From the NCBI GenBank assembly GCA_958450365.1, contig CAUEEP010000856.1:1-64000 (forward strand): a stretch of DNA of 64,000 nucleotides, given 5' to 3'. This DNA comes from Mesorhabditis belari. Its lineage: Eukaryota; Nematoda; Chromadorea; Rhabditida; Rhabditidae. The first letter of the stretch is position 1. Every line of letters begins with the position of its first letter. This document shows positions 10,662-18,969 of this stretch, one piece after another. The notes under the pieces were generated by a model. It was not told where the DNA came from. It was given only the letters and a program-made list of their open reading frames with translations, and made no database searches. The position numbers and the translations under genes are program-made.

Positions 10662-11600
10662 GTAAGAGTTGTTTCTTTAAGCCCCTTCGCTCTTCGTATG
10701 CTTTGGTGTCCACTCGCACATCGGTTCTCTGGCTGAGAGTGTAAATGGAAATTTTGGAGACAGAGTTTGTAGAGCCAGAATTAAGCATTCTGGCTTGATG
10801 CCTAACGCCTTTGGTGGAAGGCGAAAAATCGAGGCGAGTTCTCGATTTTTAGATGACACTAGATGACATTTTAAGCTTTCAAATGATACCAAATAAAGCT
10901 TCTTATGCATCAACCTAGTAGAGCGGCCGGCCCGGGATGGAAAACCAATAGTCCCGAGCCCCAGACCGAAAGGATGTTTTGGACGGCTACTGTTTTACGG
11001 AACCACCCGTGGATGGAGGTAGAATGGTCCCTTGCTCGTGACCGGACTAGATTATGGGAGCATAAGAGGATGTTATAGATAACGATGGTGCTTATTGTTT
11101 CAAATAAATTGTTACCTAAAGGCATTTTTATATCAAATTTTTTGTTTGTGGAAAAGCGGAATTTCTTATGCATCAACATAGTCGAGTCGTAAGCTTTAAA
11201 CTGTTGGTTTCGTATTCGTACAGTACTCGTATTCACGTAGATTTTAAATTGTTATCTGAGGTCTACATCTCCCGTGAGGGAAACCGCTGTGGTTTGTGCA
11301 ACCACTACTGTTTGGCAGGGCGCTCGTGCAGGAAGGCAGAATGGTCTGTTGCTCGCCATCGGGTTACATTTGGGCTCCGGCTCCCGTCAGCTGTCCGCTA
11401 CTTGACAGTCATCTAGCTGCCAGAAGTTTGGACACTCCATTGGAGGAACCGTAAGGCTATTAAACCGACTCCGACGGACCGACCGACGGATCTGATCCAT
11501 CAACGCATCAACAAAATGTAACTTCGGAGCTTTCCCTACTTACGCTGCGGGCACACCAGAAAGGGCTTAGGGCCAAGTTGGAACATCCCTATTGTCACGC
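10662..11600. other. No gene recognised; locally GC-rich
   Basis: The stretch 10920-11040 and 11240-11570 is unusually GC-rich for the window, with runs such as CCGACGGACCGACCGACGG. Part of it (10690-11070) recurs at 60180-60510. I see no splice-bounded exon or transposon ends. Confidence 0.35.
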
Positions 11601-11619
11601 CCATGTTAATAAACTTATC

Positions 11620-12296
11620 CCAACATGTATAAGCTCTTGAAAGCTTTCAGTTGTTGTGCCTTCTTCAATTGAAAGTAATTCAGTACTTCCAGATAACCAT
11701 AAAGGAAAGATAACAAATAATGGACTCATGTATAGCATTTTGCCTAATCGTTTAAATCTAAAAAAGTGAAAGTTTGAAATAGTTTTGACTCTTTATTTGA
11801 ACGAACTGTCAGGTTCTGAAAGGCTCTGTAGCTTCAAGAAGAAGATATTTGTGAGAGCAGAAAGTGTGGAAACAACAAAGAAAGCGCCGATTGCCTGAAA
11901 GGGCTAATGTACCAGGTTTGTGTAGACATAAACATTCTACCAGAAACATTCACAGGTTTTTATAAATCAGATCTTTACCCCACCAGTGCCTGTTTTGCTC
12001 CAAGCCCGAACACCGATTCCCAGACACCAAAAATTCGACCAGCAATTGCCGGGAAATTCAACTCAGGCTTGATTAATAACAATATGAGATCCAATGTCAT
12101 TGCAAATAGCTGCATTCAGTTTGCATAAAACTGGATAAAATCTTCAAACCTGTGAAACCATCAAAGGTATTTGATATTCTTTCATCTCAACCGGTGTCTT
12201 CTTGACAATACAATATAAAGTATAGAAATTTATTGGCATTGAAAGAAAAGATAGAATAAATTCATATAAAATATAATAAGTTGGTTCATTAAACAT
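11620..12296 (-). pseudogene. 7TM chemoreceptor N-terminal half (P2)
   Basis: Same exon plan as P1 and P3 with a start at 12296. The TM3 exon is in frame here. The donor after SLSEPDSSF has changed from GTAAA to ATAAA, so the next exon (TM4) cannot be joined as in P3. The receptor stops after TM4, where the duplicated block ends. Confidence 0.6.
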
Positions 12297-12474
12297 TTTT
12301 GTTGGGTAGAGTCAGCCCAAACTAAGCCAAACATTCAAACAAGGTTTCCAGGACAATAGTAAACTTAACAGATCAAGCTCAACTAAAGGCTATTTGACTT
12401 TCAGTTGGACTGCAGCAGACCTAGTAATGGGATATAATGTTTCTCTAATTTTAACCCAAAAATGAACTCTTATA

Positions 12475-13273
12475 CAATCTGACAAAAAATTATAGACGGA
12501 GCCTGTTTTTTGCCAGTTCAGAGCCGGACATAAGTGCTAGTCCAGTGTCGATTTTGGATTTTGTCAGCCAATCCATTGTGGAGCAACTCCCAATACTCGC
12601 GTCATCGTGCATAAAAGTAAAGTTATTGCCCGGATTGTTGTTCAGATAGACGGCTAGATGTTTCTCGTTTGACAACGTTGTGCACAGTTTGGCGAGTGAC
12701 CGGAAGCTTCATCTCCTAGCGAACCTCTTCGAGTGATGTCGTCGTGTTAGAGTGATGTCGTCTTCTTCGACGGATGTCGTCGTGTTTATCGTCAGGCCAG
12801 TAATAGATGTGTTTTACCTAAAGAAACCTTTATTGTTTATACAAAGTTTATATTAACCTTCATTGGAAGGCCATTCTCGCTACATTCGAATACACTTCTC
12901 AGAACGTCTGATGCGACGAGCAATGTCCCTGTTTGAGTGACCAAGCGTGCCGAGCACATCGATACGCGTTTTTCCCACCACATCACAAAAACATTTATAA
13001 ACATAAATAATAAGCAAAAAAAAGGAGAAAAAACTGAAAACAAATATCGATAGAATAAATGGTCAAATTTAAATTGCGTCTATAATTTTTTGACAGCTGA
13101 TAAAACGTTTTTTGAACGATAAAGTACTTTGGATGGGTGAAATGCCATAAATTTTGCATGGGTTGTTTTTTTACATTAACGAAACTAAAAAAATACTTTT
13201 CACTGGACTAGCACTTATATCCGGCTCCAAACAAGCAAAAAACAGGGTGCGTCTATAATTTTTTGACAGATTG
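12475..13273 (-). mobile_element. Tc3-like non-autonomous transposon (T1), 799 bp
   Basis: Terminal repeats CAATCTGTCAAAAAATTATAG (one mismatch here) lie at each end, bounded by TA on both sides (12473-12474 and 13274-13275). A second internal copy of the terminal motif (GTCTATAATTTTTTGACAG) lies about 180 bp inside the right end, like the paired transposase-binding sites of Tc3. The minus strand carries transposase remnants: an N-terminal helix-turn-helix piece (MLGHSNRDIARRIRRSEKCI in the sister copy), MKLPVTRQTVHNVVKRET, and NNNPGNNFTFMHDDASI with a catalytic-type Asp. The middle is replaced by a fragment of the Ig-like gene. The unoccupied site is seen in block N at 4265-4280. Confidence 0.85.
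12788..12889 (-). other. Ig-like gene fragment captured inside Tc3-like element
   Basis: About 100 bp matches the end of one Ig-like exon (GAATGTAGCGAGAATGGCC), its whole 40-nt intron and the start of the next exon (ACATCTATTACTGGCCTG). It lies in the transposase reading direction between the two transposase remnants. The same arrangement is present in T3 at 61685-61786. Confidence 0.75.
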
Positions 13274-13275
13274 TA

Positions 13276-13690
13276 TTTCTGAAATTAAAAGTTTTCTTGA
13301 ATAAAATGATTGTAAGGAAAAACTGCAGAAATGTAGAAGTGGAGAAATTTGTTTTCTGTAAAAAAATAAATTTTTGTTTTTGTGTTGAAATTACGACAAA
13401 CACAATTTAAATTAAAGAATTGCTTCCAAACCCTTTCCTTTAATCATCCATGAATTCATAGACCAAATACCAGGAGAATAGAGTCCGCTTTTTCATTTCA
13501 AGTTTATACTTCCGTTAGATAGGACTCTCGTCCTCTTTCCCTGCGTTCAGGTATGTGCTCATCAGTTCACTATTTATATAAATAGATGAAATTAGAGTTG
13601 AAAGACTTAAAAGTTACCGATTGTCAGCTGAATTTAACGCCAATTACACAGTTTTTCTATAAGCCACATGTTTAAATGTGGTTACTTTTC
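13276..13690 (+). repeat. Block N remainder with TATA-like palindrome upstream of L2
   Basis: This continues block N beyond the transposon. The TATA-like palindrome is at about 13571-13585 and the CCACATGTTTAAATGTGG hairpin at about 13664-13682. Confidence 0.55.
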
Positions 13691-13699
13691 AATTTTTAA

Positions 13700-13885
13700 A
13701 TTTCTTCAAGCCCTTCAGGTTGTCAAAACCGTCATTCCTGTCCTTCGGGCCGTCTAAACAGTGATTCAGGCCGCTCTGGCCTTCAAAAACTTCGATTCCA
13801 GCCCTGCTCGCCGTCAAAACAGCCATTTCTGCCCGTTGGGCCGTCAAAACTTTGGCTTTGGCACTTTGGCATTGTCGCTCCATTC
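13700..13885 (+). repeat. GC-rich minisatellite upstream of L2
   Basis: Array of the same degenerate units as at 4750-5000, about six units, ending 55 bp before the L2 start codon. Confidence 0.7.
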
Positions 13886-13941
13886 GTTCGTCCCATTTCC
13901 CCTAATTCTAAACGAATTAACCAATTGATCGGAATGGCGTG

Positions 13942-14991
13942 ATGGCGGTCAGTCTATTCATCACGATTCTCCTCCTTTTCCATCAAATCTCTTCGTCGAT
14001 TCAACAAAGCGATCAATTCGATCAATTCAGGTATTCTTTTCCATTCAAATAGTTATATTTTTAACCATTCAGATCTCCGAATGATCGAGCTGAAATTCCG
14101 TGTCGTGATGAATGGTTGTATCTTGAAAACACCGCTTCTTGGTACAAGGTTTGGTGGATGTTGTCAACCAAGATTATCTTCATCACAAGGCTTTCGCTCA
14201 AGAAATAGAGTTTGATGAAGCCGTGGAATATTGTGTGGAACAAAAGGGTCACTTGGTCTCAATTCACAGTCAGGAAGAGAACGATTTTGTTCAGGAACTC
14301 GGTAAAAAATCCAAATGTTTGATTTCTGAAAATTTATGATTTTTGTAGCAATTTATGCTTTATAAAACCAAAGACAATCAATATTTAGCAAAAACTATTC
14401 ATTCGAATTCTCACTACTGGATCGGGCTGAAGGTTGAATTTTTCTCATTCAAGACATACATAAATAGAAAGTAATGATTCTTTTAGCGATTTTCGAAGTG
14501 GAAGGCTCTTTGTGAAAAAAAATTCATTTGACTGAGAGTTGTTTGATAAAAATAATGGTTTCATTTGGAAACTGGAATAATTACAACAAGAAAAAAGGAG
14601 AATCTGTTTAAATGTCAACGTCGAAAACATAAAAATTTCTTTATTCAGCGCAATCCGAACAACGAATATTCTTTGGAATGGACGGATGGAAGTGCGCTGG
14701 ATTTCACGAATTGGATATGGGGAGATCCGGATTTCGACACCAATGCTATGGTGAAATTTTCAACATGAAAGCATCGATATCGATTTGAATTTCCAATGCA
14801 GAATTAATCCGAAAATGTTTCTATCAATCTAAGGAAATTTCTTTGTGTAGAATCACTCAAAAGGTGTTCTCAAAGGATTTCGATCAGAAATGAACACATT
14901 TCAGCTTTGGAGCATGAATGGGAAATGGTCGCTCTTTCTTCCATGGGATCAATTCGCCAGTTTTATCTGCAAAAGAAGCTCTCAATTCTGA
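13942..14991 (+). CDS. Secreted C-type lectin domain protein (L2), intact
   Basis: Six exons join in phase to about 169 codons: 13942-14030, 14073-14148, 14190-14301, 14389-14432, 14649-14750 and 14905-14991. Exon 1 is a signal peptide (MAVSLFITILLLFHQISSS). The upstream ATG used by paralogs is followed by a TGA here, so the next ATG is chosen. The domain then shows CRDEWLYLENTASWYK, EFDEAVEYCVEQKGHLVSIH, SHYWIGLK, EWTDGSALDFTNWIWGDPD and a C-terminal FASFICKRSSQF. Such domains bind sugars or proteins outside the cell, often in worm immunity. Unusually, the internal disulfide pair seems absent: no Cys follows GDPDFDTNAM, and a Trp stands where the penultimate Cys normally lies (FLPWDQFASFIC). 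The acceptor of intron 2 is ACAAG, which is atypical. The nearest copy, L3, retains only the last two exons. Confidence 0.75.
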
Positions 14992-15093
14992 TAATTCTTC
15001 GTGTTCCTTTCTGTGGACAAAAACCAATAAATTGCATTTTATCTATTCTTCTGAAAACAAACATTTCACTTCTCGCAAATAAACGTTTTTCAG

Positions 15094-15261
15094 TCACAAG
15101 AAATTGTTTTTGGAAAATAAAGGAAAGGAGGAGGAAGACCCTCTTTGCCCTTTATGTGATCGATCTTCCGGGAAAGATGTGCCAAACCTTGTCATCACGT
15201 TTGGAGGAAATGATTACAGAGCGGATCCATCAAATTTCATCGGTCAATATAATGTCGGAAA
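15094..15261 (+). pseudogene. Aspartyl-protease-like exon downstream of L2
   Basis: An exon bounded by TTTTTCAG and GTGAGC reads PLCPLCDRSSGKDVPNLVIT, then FGGNDYRADPSNFI. This resembles the C-lobe region of pepsin-type proteases (Cys, then P-x-hydrophobic-x-F and G-x-x-Y). No catalytic DTG/DSG exon is nearby, so this is an isolated exon brought beside the lectin. A paralog lies at 25329-25496. Confidence 0.45.
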
Positions 15262-15539
15262 GTGAGCTGAAATTTGAGCTCGAGTATGGCTCGAATAGCT
15301 CGAGCTTCAATATGCCCCAACATGTCCTATAGGTCTTCTAGCTTGGTTGGCTCACGCAACTTTTTTTAATTAGTCCAGGTCAGAAGGTATGTAAAAGTTG
15401 CGACATTTAAACCTGTAAACTAAGCAAAAGTTAGCTCTTGGCCTCCTGTCTTGGGAATTTGCATTTGGATCAGGCTATGATTTAGGGTTCCTTTGAAATG
15501 GTTTTGAACAAAATCATAAAAGCGCGGTCAACACAAGCC
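15262..15539. other. No gene recognised; duplicated flank
   Basis: After repeated AGCTCGAG motifs (15270-15312) comes AT-rich sequence that recurs at 25500-25800. I see no exon. Confidence 0.4.
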
Positions 15540-15720
15540 TTGAAATTTCAGGTGTTTCTTCGCGATCTTTTACGATGATGGCAATACTTTTGGATCGGTT
15601 TGGGATCTCGGATATCCGTTCATTCGTCAATTCTGTCGTGTCTTGTCCTGCAACAGAAGAGAATCGATTTTGCAAAGGCTTTATCTGAATCAAGTCAAGT
15701 CAAGTCAAGAAATGTTTTCT
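15540..15720 (+). pseudogene. Family M: possible 7TM C-terminal exon (copy 1)
   Basis: After AAATTTCAG the frame reads FFAIFYDDGNTFGSVWDLGY, then PFIRQFCRVLSCNRRESILQ. This looks like a last membrane segment and cytoplasmic tail. Four further copies exist (24520-24700, 25810-25905, 54060-54235, 62930-63110). The family is not identified and no upstream exon is attached. Confidence 0.4.
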
Positions 15721-15739
15721 AAAGCAATTTCGAAATGTC

Positions 15740-16575
15740 AATTCGTCGGTGTCGCGTGCAATAGCCGAATGGTTAGCGCGGACGCAACGAATGCGAGAAA
15801 CTCAGGGTTCGGATCTGCCTCCGGTCAAACATCTTGTAGTCTTGTAACACAAACATTTTGTTTTCGTTCTTATAACAATATAACATAACACTGTAAAAGA
15901 TTCTATACATCTTCGCAAATATTTTAGAAACATCCGTCGTTTTCTTTTCTCTCAAACATCTAGAAGATATTTATGTGGCTCGTTTTACAGCACTTCACCC
16001 ACCATACATCCCATTCTCACCTCTTTATATATTCTGTGCCGGCATACTGATTTATGTTACTTATGCGATAGGACAAGTGAGATAAAAGATTTATTTAAGG
16101 AAACGAAAATCTAGACTTGGATATGTATTGGTGGATGCAATTATACAATCACGAATCATTGCCCACATATGAGCGAGAGAACGAGAAAATTGCAAAAAAA
16201 CTTTCTCATCGCTTTGTGCATACAAGTAAGTAGCAAGAAGAGTGAAAAATTAGTAATGAACAGTCAAGAAGCGCTCAGATACTCCTTGATGAAGTTTCAG
16301 TTATCTCCTATCTGAGAGAGTATATTTTGATTCTCTATTTGCCCTAAGCCCCTTGTAAGATTAGATTGGTAACTTGAAGTTGGCTATAAATTGGTCTAAA
16401 TTGCCGCCATTTTGACTCTCCATCTTCCTGTTTTCGAAGAAAACCGAAAAGAAAAGTTTATTCAAATCTCCTAAAGATCATTTTATAAAGAATAAATTGT
16501 TTTCTCTAATCATGCAAATTTTAATTATTTCTAAAAGTTCTAAGCAAAAGTGTTATCAACTTCAAGTTGCCAACT
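15740..16575 (+). repeat. Inverted partner of 1875-2740
   Basis: Reverse-complement match to 1875-2740, including the tRNA-like segment and the TATAAATAGGTGAGAATGG region. No protein-coding exon is evident. Confidence 0.75.
15751..15830 (+). other. tRNA-like sequence (tRNA-derived repeat)
   Basis: It contains TAGCCGAATGGTTAGCGC, a good tRNA A box with D-loop, and GGGTTCGGATCTGCC, a fair B box, about 50 bp apart. It lacks a clean paired acceptor stem and CCA-ready end, so it is more likely a tRNA-derived repeat than a working tRNA gene. Confidence 0.5.
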
Positions 16576-16819
16576 TAATATTGGGTTGGTGAATTGAAAA
16601 CTGCCGGCTATTGTCATATGTGACAGTTTGAGCACTTTCTTCAAAAGAAACCTATTTTGATGTCAATGGATTGTCAATGCAATTTGGATTGAAATCCAAA
16701 TCGGACAATTTTCATTTAATTCTCTTCCATTTGATTTAAAGAAATCAATATTTGAGAATATCAGTTGTCCAACATCATTAAATCTTCTTCAAATCAACAA
16801 ACAATCTAGACATTTCATT
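16576..16819. other. 5' flank of F2
   Basis: AT-rich flank with a possible mariner-end relic (ATTGGGTTGGTGAATTGAAA). Its end (TTGGACAACT and neighbours) is shared in inverted orientation with 130-215. A shorter form of the same flank precedes F4 at 39545. Confidence 0.35.
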
Positions 16820-17988
16820 TTGAAGAATGGATTGTTTACGAGAAAAATGGAGAAAATTGAATTTGAAAGATCTTTACAAACCTTGAGCGATGATTCACCA
16901 AGGAAGAAACTTTGCTTTGAATTGACCCTTGTTTCTGGAGAAGTTACCACTATTTATATTTTTGATTATATGGTAAAAATTAATGGAAAGCAAGTGGGAT
17001 TGCAGTGAAATCTATTTGGGAACTTTTGAATGAAATCCGATATTGTCGAGATATTACAATGGATCTGACACATCAAACTGGAGCCGTGCTTGTCAGAAAA
17101 ATGAAAAAGCTTTTTGAGATCACGAAATTTTTCCCAAAAATCACCAATCTCTACAGTTTCGATTTTTCCGGAGATTTCCCAACAGTAAAGGTTTTATTTG
17201 AAAATCTCCATTTGAAAATCGAAATTTACATTCGAATTTGGAATTACGAGAGTGATTTTGACCACGACGATTTTGAGGATCTCTTTCAAAAAGTCTGATT
17301 TAATTCCGGTAAAAAATTGCTTTTTGAAAATGCGTCGAAATTTTCGCTTTTTGAATAATATAACAAATGAATTTTTGAAGACAAAATGAATTACTTGCTT
17401 CGAACTGATTTTGCATCAAAAGAGACACAAAAATTGATTTGTCTTCAAAGCCGAAAACTTCCACATTCCGATTTTTCAGAACAACTCATTACTGATTGTT
17501 TTGCGAAACTTTTCGAAAAAATTGAATTTGGATGTCATTTCGAAGGATTAGAAGATGACAGTGATCTGGCGAGCTCTTTCCTCAATTCTTTGCGAATTCA
17601 ATTTAATAAACAACCATTCTACTGGCTGAAATATTCTCTTGATATTATGGAAGAATCACAACAAGCTGGAAGAGCATTTTTTAAAAGAAGACTTTCATGT
17701 GGAAAATTAACGATCGCTCTTTTTTATCTTGCTGCGGTGATTTACCGCAGAACATGGTATTTACGGAAAACGTTCATGATTACGGGGATTGAAAATTGCT
17801 TGAATAAATTGATTTTCCGATTCCGATTTTTCAGACCAATTACTTACTTACTTACAAATGGCACGTTCGAAAAAATAGTGCCCCGGGGCGCTATTAGAGG
17901 AAAGACGGTATTTGGATGTAACGCTTCTTTTTCATTCCTGACAAATTGGAACATCAACTTGATCCTGTTATCTTTGGCTATTTGCTAA
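16820..17988 (+). pseudogene. Family F copy F2, frameshifted
   Basis: The copy has an N-terminal part (SDDSPRKKLCFELTLVSGEV) and, in another frame, KSIWELLNEIRYCRDITMDL, FFPKITNLYSFDFSGDF and IYIRIWNYESDF. Relative to F4 one base is missing near 17003, which explains the frame change. A second open part from 17386 (MNYLLRTDFASKETQKLICL) continues to about 17700 and then runs into unrelated repeat sequence. I do not recognise the family. An F-box-associated or FTH-like protein is one possibility, based only on its layout of hydrophobic repeats. Confidence 0.5.
17874..17895. repeat. GC-rich near-perfect palindrome
   Basis: AATAGTGCCCCGGGGCGCTA followed by TT pairs with itself over 10 of 11 positions. 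It recurs near 30535 and 42170, each time at the edge of the block shared by F and H copies. It may be the end of an old transposon. Confidence 0.5.
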
Positions 17989-17989
17989 G

Positions 17990-18150
17990 CTTGTCAACCT
18001 ACTTTTTCTATGCAGCAATTGTGTTTTTCTGGCTATTCGTCGCTTTACACGTTGCTTAAGCAGCCGTTTCAAAAAACGGTTTTTTTGTAGGTAGCAAAAC
18101 AACATTGAATGTAAGATAATGCACAGCTTTTATTATTTATTCCCTGTTTT
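17990..18150. repeat. Block shared with 30290-30460 and 42275-42430
   Basis: AT-rich sequence with the hairpin CCGTTTCAAAAAACGG. On the minus strand it is the 3' flank of the H fragment (AATAAATAATAAAAG poly(A)-like motif just after the stop). Confidence 0.5.
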
Positions 18151-18154
18151 TATC

Positions 18155-18445
18155 CAGTACCCGGTGGGGCACATCCTCCAGTGCAGCGCACAGCTGGCCA
18201 ATCACATTGATTGCAACCAAAAGGTTTTGGCTGATTACCATCGTTACCTCAGGATTCAAAAGAGACGATGAATTGAAATAGTTTTCTGTTATTCAGTTGC
18301 TCAATGGTTGTTACCTTTTGTTGTTGTCGTCGAATTCAAGCAGCACATCGACATTACAATAATGAACAACAATTGAACGTTCATATTTCTGAAGCTAACT
18401 TAGAAATGGAGACGTTGTACATGTGCCCAGCCACGATGAAAAGTA
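18155..18445 (-). pseudogene. Family H: Cys-rich C-terminus (copy 1)
   Basis: The last exon on the minus strand reads NQPKPFGCNQCDWPAVRCTG, GCAPPGTG and a stop at about 18158. An upstream exon reads YERSIVVHYCNVDVLLEFDD. The Cys pattern suggests a secreted protein, but upstream exons and a start are missing and I do not recognise the family. Copies lie at 30110-30285 (internally deleted) and 42450-42690 (Trp to stop and Cys to Tyr changes). Confidence 0.45.
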
Positions 18446-18459
18446 CAAAAGTGCTTGAA

Positions 18460-18960
18460 AATTTGCTTTATTTGACAAAAACATTCATCCCAGCCAGGGC
18501 TGTTCCTAGGCCCGAAGTTTCAGGCCAAGCCAAATCCAAACGTTGGCTTGGCCTAAAATTTTTTCGGAGTGCACGAGCTGCAAAATTGTTTTTTTTTTTA
18601 AATTTCTACATAATAAGGTACTAAAATAGATGAGGTTTAGGTAAGCAAGTAAAAAACTTGGGCACAAAACTTGAAGTCAACCTAAATGATTCCTTGTCAG
18701 AGTTCAATTTCCTTTAAAACTTTGCACTACCAAATCCCATTCACATTGTCACAATGTACACAAGCGCAATGCCCATCACGCATTGCCCATCACGCCAATT
18801 CCATTTATTTATTCCCCAAAAAAAGTTCACATGATCAGAAAAGAAAATCCATACAAACGAGAGAATTTATTGCATCGATGGTGTGAATGAAGAGATGTTG
18901 TCCCATCAGAAGAAGACAAAAATAAGAAGAACATTGATATATACAGCAATATACAGTAAT
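18460..18960. repeat. Block W: AT-rich repeat with GGCCAAGCC inverted repeat
   Basis: It contains AGGCCAAGCCAAATCCAAAC followed by GTTGGCTTGGCC (an inverted repeat near 18530) and the sequence CTTGAAGTCAACCTAAATGA. Related copies lie at 29640-29935, 36640-36990, 38660-39060 and 42680-42890. No protein is recognised. Confidence 0.5.
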
Positions 18961-18969
18961 AAATACATT

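Noticed and set aside
14907..15332. A 141-codon open frame overlapping the lectin last exon (also at 25142-25567)
   Set aside because: It is out of frame with the lectin exon FICKRSS and with the protease-like exon, both of which have splice sites and family motifs.
15751..15830. Functional tRNA gene
   Set aside because: A- and B-box-like motifs are present but I cannot pair an acceptor stem or a clean anticodon arm.
17386..17988. A 200-codon frame continuing from family F to 17988
   Set aside because: The last third (from about 17860) runs into a repeat block present elsewhere without F, so the extension is fortuitous.
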